Positions 57,211 to 64,000 of a DNA stretch of 64,000 nucleotides are shown here, in pieces; the first letter of the stretch is position 1; each line of letters opens with the position of its first letter. The translations under genes and the position numbers were made by a program. The notes below the pieces were generated by a model. That model saw only the letters and a list, made by a program, of their open reading frames with translations. It made no database searches and had not been told where the DNA came from. Source of the DNA: Linanthus parryae (Eukaryota; Streptophyta; Magnoliopsida; Ericales; Polemoniaceae). The stretch lies in NCBI GenBank assembly GCA_023055425.1, contig JALGPY010000002.1, positions 46,300,821 to 46,364,820 on the forward strand, in the 5' to 3' direction.

Positions 57211-60200
57211 TGTAACACCCCCATCCTAGAGTACTGAAGAATTACTATTGGATTCCCCAGACTCTCTGAAGGTGCTAAGCACGGAAATGCTCAGCAAGGA
57301 GACTAACTCTAACGGTTATGTTACAAGACGGAATTAAAGAGCCTGGAATTTAGATAAAACTTACTATAACCATTAGCATACTCTGGCGTATAATATTCTA
57401 AGTGTTTGTCTGCTTCCCAACTACCCGCACATCACCTGCCAAGAATAGAAGGTAGTGACGTTACGACGTCAGATTTCCATAAAATAGAATCTATAATAGT
57501 AGATATAAACAGATTTGAAAACGTATAAACCGTACTTGTAAAGAATATGTCTCAGTAATTTGACCCACATCAGATAGTAAATGTATTTCTATTCCAGTGA
57601 CTCCAGTCATCCGATAACACAGTTACGAGATTTCCATATTCATTTCCTCATTCCTGTACCACCCATTAATCCACCAAGACAAACTAGACCTTAAGTGTGC
57701 ACACCCCCTACTGGATCGTAAGTCCAGAGGGTAGTACTAGTTGCCTACCAGTCGGGAGCTAGCGATGTACCGACTGAGCCCGTAGGCCGTGAATGTAAAG
57801 CCCGTAGAACGGGTCCCATAATTGTATCAAGCCCGTCGTACGGGTCCCATAAATATTTGACCATACAGAGGACAAGGGTACAGGAATCTGTTATTATTTA
57901 ATAAGAATTCCCAAACAATTATGAATCATACCCATACTTACCTGATTCATGTGAATATATATAGATGTCCGAGACAAGCCTTCCTGTTATACCACGATTT
58001 CCGTGTTTTCCATTCACAGAGACATGCATACATCTTATCTAGCATTATTCGATGGTAAATAAGCATTCATATGCTTACCTGATAGCCTGCTTAGTATTCC
58101 TGATCAGCGATGCTAACTTTCTAACCTAGCAGCCTCTACACATATAATTACACATATAATTATTAGTACTTATCCTCATTAGTGAGGTAAAATGCATATG
58201 CAAAAGTCATGCCAGCTGTCTAGCCTAGAATGACTATTTAGCCCATGAAGCCTCGGTCTTATCAGTACAGCCACCGATTGTTCCTGAACCCCCAACCCCA
58301 ATTATACCTAGTAGGCCAGTCTCACGAGTTATTAAGTCTCCAAGCTGTTCACTTAAGATTGTCTCTCAGGTTTTGATTATTAAACTCAAGTCCCTATAAG
58401 TAATTAAATTGCACTTTAGCCCCTAACTGGGCCTGAGTTCCCTACCAAGTCAGATTAAGCTTAACAGTATGCAATCTTCATTTTTAACACCGTCAGGTAG
58501 TATTAGGATAGAAAACTACAACTTTAGGTATTTGCACTTAGGCCCCTAAACTTTTGTGAAATTTCAAAAAGACCCCCTAACAATTGTCTTGGCTAATATT
58601 GACCCAAAGTAGTTTATTATAACTCTAAATACCTAAACAAGTCATGCTTATAGATCCAAAACATTGATTCCAACTTGACACAACTTTTAAGTAAAATTAC
58701 TATTTTGCCCCTCTAACACAGTTTGGTCAAACTGAGATTTCTAGGGAGGTCAACTTGGTCAAATTTGACAATCGGATGCAGAATAACCACGTCATCAACT
58801 TTTCTCAATGATGTGAAGACTAGAAAGGTCATTTTGACTGAAAAATTGGAAGTCGGCACCTTAGAGAAATTAGCACGAACAACCAACTTTGAAGCCAGAT
58901 TATGATCAATTGAAGAAGAGTTTGGAAAATCAGATAATAGAGTTGTGTGGCTGGTTGAACAGGGATTCCAGGACATATTTAATATCAGGGAAACTCCATA
59001 TATTCAAAAAGACATGACATATCAAAGTTTGACAAATTCAAGCTTGGTTCTATACTTAGCCAATATTTGAGACAACTTCCGACATAATTTGTAGCAACTT
59101 GGAGGCTAATTTGAGTTGGCTTCGAGAGTGTCTCGAAAGATTAAAAATTATACAAAAGTTGTAGTGGTAGGTTAATAGAGAAACTAGGTTCAAGTTTTGA
59201 ATCAAAATTCCAAACAGAGAATGAGTTATAGGAGTTTAGAGTTGAGAACAAAATGCAGGTTAAGTATTAAACATGAATAGCATTGTTTGCACACAGAATT
59301 GCAGCCAAGTTTAACTCAATTTTTAGTTCCTTTAGAGTGTGTTCCAGGAGAGAAAATCTATAAGAGAATTGTAGCCTTATACATGAACTTTAGACAGGAA
59401 TCAACCTCACCAAAATCCATCAATTAGAAAGCAACTTACAGGCCTTCAAATTTGACACTAAGTGCAGAATGTGAACATGAGTTTTACTCCCTCAAGAACA
59501 CAGTTCAACTCCAACACATACCTAGGGTCTTTACCTAGATTTTCAGGGGGTTTAGATTTTAATCAGTAGTTCAGATTATTATAACATTGTAGAAGGTACT
59601 CCAAGGAATAAGTATGACAACGAATCACTCTGAATGGGCTTATAACGATTGAGTTATAAGGGTGCTTCATCACCGGAGAAACGACGGGTTGATCGGTTCA
59701 AACCCATGCAAAGCCTTGTTACAGTCAAAGATCGACACTTGAAATGGGCTCAGGGGGTTCCAGGGAGAATTACTAAGTAAATTAAAGAGAAAATTAAGTA
59801 AAAAATAAGCCCTCGCTGCCTCCGACAGCTAGTGCAAATACCGGCGAAGGATGGCCCGAAAAACGAAGAACAAATCATTCAAACTTACTTGAAATCATGT
59901 TCTGGGCTAATTTGTTTGATTTAATATGAACCGTGACACCCCTACGGACGTTATGCAACAACAAGAATTGAAAATGGTTGCAAACTGAGCAAGAACCCGA
60001 AACTTACACCAGCTCCGACGAGACTTCGCATAAATCGGCGATGTTCATCCTAGCTTCTGGCAAGAAAACCTACCCCTGTAAGCGCCAATACCTCGCGATC
60101 ACAAAGGAGGAGGATTTAACCGATGAGTGCTAACAGTAGAAGAGAATTTAACGAATTTCCCAGCTAGGGCTCTACGTGACCTTACCCGAATACCTCTCTC

Positions 60201-60749
60201 ATTACTCCACCGTTCACCAAATTAATTTGGGTATATTTTTCCCCACATCGAGGGGAGTTCTGATAGTAGCAGCTCGCACGGAGATGGAGTGGTGTTGGTC
60301 GAATAGTGGTGGTCATCTTGGTGGTCGGTGACGAAGAAGAAGAGGCTGTTGTTGTCTCTGTTTTTTTTGTGTGCTTTTGGTTGCAAATGAGAAGTTTCTC
60401 GAGTACTTTCTCAGTGGATGAGGTGGTGACACCTCAAAGGTTGAGGTGTCACTAAGGTTCATGAGAAAATTCCATTTGGGGGGGGGGGTAAGTGAAGTTT
60501 ATGAAACTTTTTAGGTAGCATATAAGTGAAGTTTATGAAACTTTTTAGGTAGAATATAAATTTCTATCTTTATAGTATGTACAATTTACTTCCCTTGATT
60601 TGATCGAAACTAGCTTCTCATGCTCACTTCTCCTGATATCACAATCCTCCTAACAATCAGCGGGTACTGAGTTTGGGAAAATTACAAAATAGCCCCCATA
60701 ATTTTGGAACATTTCAATTTAACCCCTGAAAATTTTCGAGGGTATTACA
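57211..60749 (-). repeat. Complete LTR (3' LTR in element orientation)
   Basis: Plus-strand ends TGTAACACCC and GGGTATTACA; adjoins the LINE at 57210. No gene: a few stop-rich frames only. CT/GA-rich sequence at 60240-60420 resembles that in the 3.2-kb solo LTR at 14700-15520. Confidence 0.85.
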
Positions 60750-62463
60750 TTCTACACCCCTTAAAATAATCTTCGTCCCCGAAGATCATAGACTACTACA
60801 TACCCCTCTTATTAATTGTTTAATTTGTTATGCGATATCGTTTTGTTACCATATACGAATTCTTCTTAGTACTAGTTCAGTCATTCATACCATTTCCTTT
60901 CCAAGGTACATGCGTGACCTTTGTTTGCTCCGTCTGTTCGTCAGTAACCAGAAGATATGATAAGTTTTGACTCTATATTCTCATGTAGCCTTCATATAGT
61001 ACTCTTCTGATGTTGTTCTGCCTCTCATTGCTCAGATATTCCGATCCTTTGACGGCCTTGTCTCACATGTCGTACTTCTTCAAGTATCTTGTACCCATTA
61101 GCCTCAATCTCTGCGGATTACCGGTTACTTTTTAGATTCTACTGAAATATTCTTCTGCACAAGGAACTGTAACATACTTATAATCAACACTTAAGATTCC
61201 CATATCGATCTCCAGACAGAGTTACAAGCGCCCAAAAGTTATTTTCCTTCATTACCTTACGTTAGTCCCTAAGACTCCGGAAGGATGTTCAACTATATCA
61301 TATTCCCCTTATTATGTACCATGTTACGCTTCCGTTGCCCAAGATTGTTTCATCATCTGCAGTATTTTGCTAAGTTTAACCATCGTTGTCACCTCGAACA
61401 ACCCGTTACTTTAAACCACTACATGTATTCCCGAACAACCTTGTTAAAAGTTTCTCTGAGAGCGAGATATCTCATTAAGCCCTCAACCATATTCTTAATG
61501 AGACTCCTCTCATTCTTATCACTCCTACTGAACCATTGTACTCCTTAAATTGATGTGTTGACCACTCCTTTCACTACTTAAACATGACATATAAATTCCC
61601 TTAACAATATTCTCTTACTTCCACGTACTTTACTCAATCTCTCAAATATTTCCCTGTTTCTGTTAATACCACTCAAAACGAGCCTTGTTTGCTTGTCACG
61701 ATCCTCTCCTGATTCTACTCCCCATCCCAAGAATATACCTGATAGAATATGACCAACCTCTTAATAACTTCGTAAACCCACCCTGCCTTATCCACTGTTC
61801 TGAAATACGCGTATCCAATCTCTTATCCTTATCTTAATAGGATTTACTGCCACGTCTTCACGGTATACCCATCTACTTTGTCTACCAGCGGATCATTAAC
61901 CATTACTTATTTGGTTCCCTAGATGTCGTTTACAACCTTAGGATGCCAAACAAGGTCATCCATCTACAAGACAAAATACCTACTTAACTACCTCGGTTTC
62001 TGTCCAACTATGCTATTTGATAAGTATTTATTTCAAGCGTTTCCCATCCAATCATATGCCATCTCTCCCGGCTGACATATCTGATATTCACAATTATCCT
62101 ACTAGATGTATTAGCCGTATTTCCACCGTGCAGGATCCATATCAACCCCCTCCATCAAGTTTCTGGATCATCCGGGTAGCAGATTATCCTAGTACTGTTT
62201 TTTCCATCCATTATTCGTTATCTCCTTTAGAAACATGCAGTATACCTGTTATGAAGAGTAGTGCAACTACATGTGAATCTCCCCCTTAGATCCCAACTGT
62301 TTAGGCCTATTTGGCCCCAAACATGCACACATATATCTCTCGTCATTGCTCTTCCCGACCATCCTATTCTCGTTTTTGTCTTGATTCCTATCAAATAATA
62401 GTTTTTAAATCACTACGCACCTATTATCATAAGTTTCCAATTCTGTCTCTTCACAAAACCAAT
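60750..62463 (-). pseudogene. Interior of the LTR element, degenerate
   Basis: Next to the LTR is the purine tract AAGGGGTGTAGAA (minus). One minus frame from about 61206 to 60842 reads as protein-like (IDMGILSVDYKYVTVPCAEE, then RLRLMGTRYLKKYDM) but is broken by four to five stops, several explicable by C-to-T change. I cannot assign it to gag or pol. No RT, integrase or protease motif was found. Confidence 0.55.
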
Positions 62464-62475
62464 GCTCTGATACCA
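62464..62475 (-). promoter_or_regulatory. Primer-binding site, initiator tRNA-Met
   Basis: TGGTATCAGAGC on the minus strand, two bases from the LTR end at 62478. Standard for many plant LTR elements. Confidence 0.9.
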
Positions 62476-62477
62476 TC

Positions 62478-63225
62478 TGTAACACCCCCATCCTAGAGTA
62501 CTGAAGAATTACTATTGGATTCCCCAGACTCTCTGAAGGTGTCCTCCGCTAAGCACGGAAAAGCTCAGCAAGGAGACTAACTCTAACGGTTCTGTTACAA
62601 GACGGAATTAAAGAAACTGGAATTTAGATAAAACTTACTATAACCATTAGCATATTCTGGCGTATAATATTCTAAGTGTTTGTCTGCTTCCCAACTACCC
62701 GCACATCACCTGCCAAGAATAGAAGGTAGTGACGTTACGACGTCAGATTGCCATAAAATAGAATCTGTAATAGTAGAAATAAACAGATTTGAAAACGTAT
62801 AACCCGTACTTGTAAAGAATATGTCTCAGTAATCTGACCCACATCAGATAGTAAATGTATTTCTATTCCAGTAACTCCAGTCATCCGATAACACAGTTAC
62901 GAGATTTCCATATTCATTTCCTCATTCATGTACCACCCATTAATCCACCAAGACAAACTAGACCTTAAGTGTGCACACCCCCTACTGGATCGTCAGTCTA
63001 GAGGGTAGTACTAGTTGCCTACCAGTCGGGAGCTAGCGATGTACCGGCTGAGCCCGTAGGTCGTGAATGTAAAGCCCGTAGAACGGGTCCCATGATTGTA
63101 TCAAGCCCGTCGTACGGGTCCCATAAATATTTGACCATACAGAGGACAAGGGTACAGGAATCTGTTATTATTAAATAAGAATTCCCAAACAATTATGAAT
63201 CATACCCATACTTGCCTGATTCATG

Positions 63226-63274
<49 letters not shown>

Positions 63275-64000
63275 GAGACAAACCTTCCTGTTATACCACG
63301 ATTTCCGTGTTTTCCATTCACAGAGACATGCATACATCTTATCTAGCATTATTCGATGGTAAATAAGCATTCATACGCTTACCTGATAGCCTGCTTAGTA
63401 TTCCTTATCAGCGATGCTAACTTTCTAACCTAGCCGCCTCTACACATATAATTACACATATAATTATTAGTACTTATCTTCATTAGTGAGGTAAAATGCA
63501 TATGCAAGAGTCATGCCAACTGTCTAGCCTAGAATGACTATTTAACCCATGAAGCCTCGGTCTTATCAGTACAGCCACCGATTGTTCCTGAACCCCCACC
63601 CCAATTATACCTAGTAGGCCAGTCTCACGAGTTATTAAGTCTCCAAGCTGTTCACTTAAGATTGTCTCTCAGGTTTTGATTATTAAACTCAAGTCCCTAA
63701 TGTTTAATTAAATTGTACTTTAGCCCCTAACTGGGCCAGAGTTCCCTACCAAGTCACATTAAGCTTAACAGTATGCAATCGTCATTTTTAACACCGTCAG
63801 GTTGTATTAGGATAGAAAACTACAATTTTAGGTATTTGCACTTAGGCCCCTAAATTTTTTCAAAATTTCAAAAAGACCCCCTAACAGTTGTTTTGGTTAA
63901 TATTGACCCAAAGTAGTTTATTATAACTCTAAATACCTAAACAAGTAATGCTTATAGCTCCAAGACATTGATTCCAACTTGACACAACTTTTAAGTGAAA
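62478..64000 (-). repeat. Second LTR (5' LTR in element orientation), partial
   Basis: Matches 57211-58696 to the window end. It contains a (AT)21 tract at 63229-63270 where the other copy has only ATATATAG, and a 7-bp insertion near 62541. Confidence 0.9.
63229..63270. repeat. (AT)21 microsatellite in LTR
   Basis: 42 bp of alternating AT; the equivalent place in the other LTR (about 57953) has four to five units, so it expanded after insertion. Confidence 0.92.

Larger units (their letters stand above)
57211..64000 (-). mobile_element. Minus-strand LTR retrotransposon with long LTRs and short interior (LARD-like)
   Basis: Direct repeats starting TGTAACACCCCC at 57211 and 62478. On the minus strand the LTR runs TGTAATACCC...GGGTGTTACA, 3539 bp in the complete copy. 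Initiator-Met PBS (62464-62475) and a purine tract (60750-60762) are both on the minus strand, fixing orientation. The interior is only about 1.7 kb, without a long ORF. The second LTR leaves the window. The overlapping 1.5 kb of the LTRs differ at roughly 45-50 sites by eye (about 3 percent), so this insertion is older than the Athila-type one. Confidence 0.9.

Noticed and set aside
61285..62496. Plus-strand frames in the interior of the last LTR element
   Set aside because: Primer site and purine tract show the element is on the minus strand; these frames have no domain.
1..64000. tRNA or rRNA genes
   Set aside because: The tRNA-like strings found are primer-binding sites (18 bases or fewer), with no cloverleaf around them; no rRNA sequence recognised.

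Overview
The window is nuclear DNA of a flowering plant, most likely a eudicot. It is AT-rich and intron-bearing. Its repeats are typical of plant genomes: L1-type LINEs with an RNase H domain, an Athila-type Ty3/gypsy element primed by tRNA-Asp, CACTA elements with GCGGTT/AACCGC subterminal repeats, Stowaway, PIF/Harbinger and hAT MITEs, small Helitrons and a TRIM. I see no intact, confidently active host gene. Most of the sequence is nested transposons, and many boundaries can be placed exactly from target-site duplications (TSDs).

Layout. 1-3177: 3' part of a decayed LINE with a 44-A tail. 3178-5949: AT-rich, no gene. 5950-20456: candidate 14.5-kb CACTA element (TAT on both sides). Inside it are a second CACTA of the same family (6277-9555, TSD ATG), a different CACTA (11759-16956, TSD GAC) that carries a 3.2-kb solo LTR, a 1-kb element with Stowaway-like ends and GC-rich gene-like cargo, a degenerate ~80-bp tandem repeat split by a hAT MITE, and a minus-strand multi-exon gene relic I do not recognise. 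20492-20750: Stowaway MITE. 20850-21204: broken copy of a small secreted cysteine-rich (defensin-like) gene.

21215-42272 is one LINE (ORF1, endonuclease, reverse transcriptase, RNase H, poly(A)) inserted just upstream of that gene's TATA box. The LINE is split inside its RT domain by a young 14.6-kb Athila-type element (25081-39724; LTRs of about 1460 bp with roughly ten differences; TSD CCCGG). That element has gag-protease, RT-RNase H, integrase and a third 516-aa ORF. Two single-base frame breaks interrupt its gag-pol.

42273-48000: a foldback MITE, the second defensin-like gene (44672-45151, minus; its last cysteines are lost through a 16-bp tandem duplication), three related minus-strand mini-Helitrons (two of them head-to-tail) and a PIF MITE. 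48000-52937: exon-like fragments ending at a textbook Helitron 3' end. 53525-54497: PIF-like MITE with a TRIM inside it. 54600-55195: dispersed repeat split by a second Stowaway copy. 55365-57210: another LINE, cut by a minus-strand LTR element (57211 to beyond 64000) with 3.5-kb LTRs and only 1.7 kb of degenerate interior.

The main story is layered insertion: small secreted-peptide genes and gene fragments surrounded, split or captured by several generations of transposons. The two defensin-like paralogues let the empty site of the big LINE be read directly.
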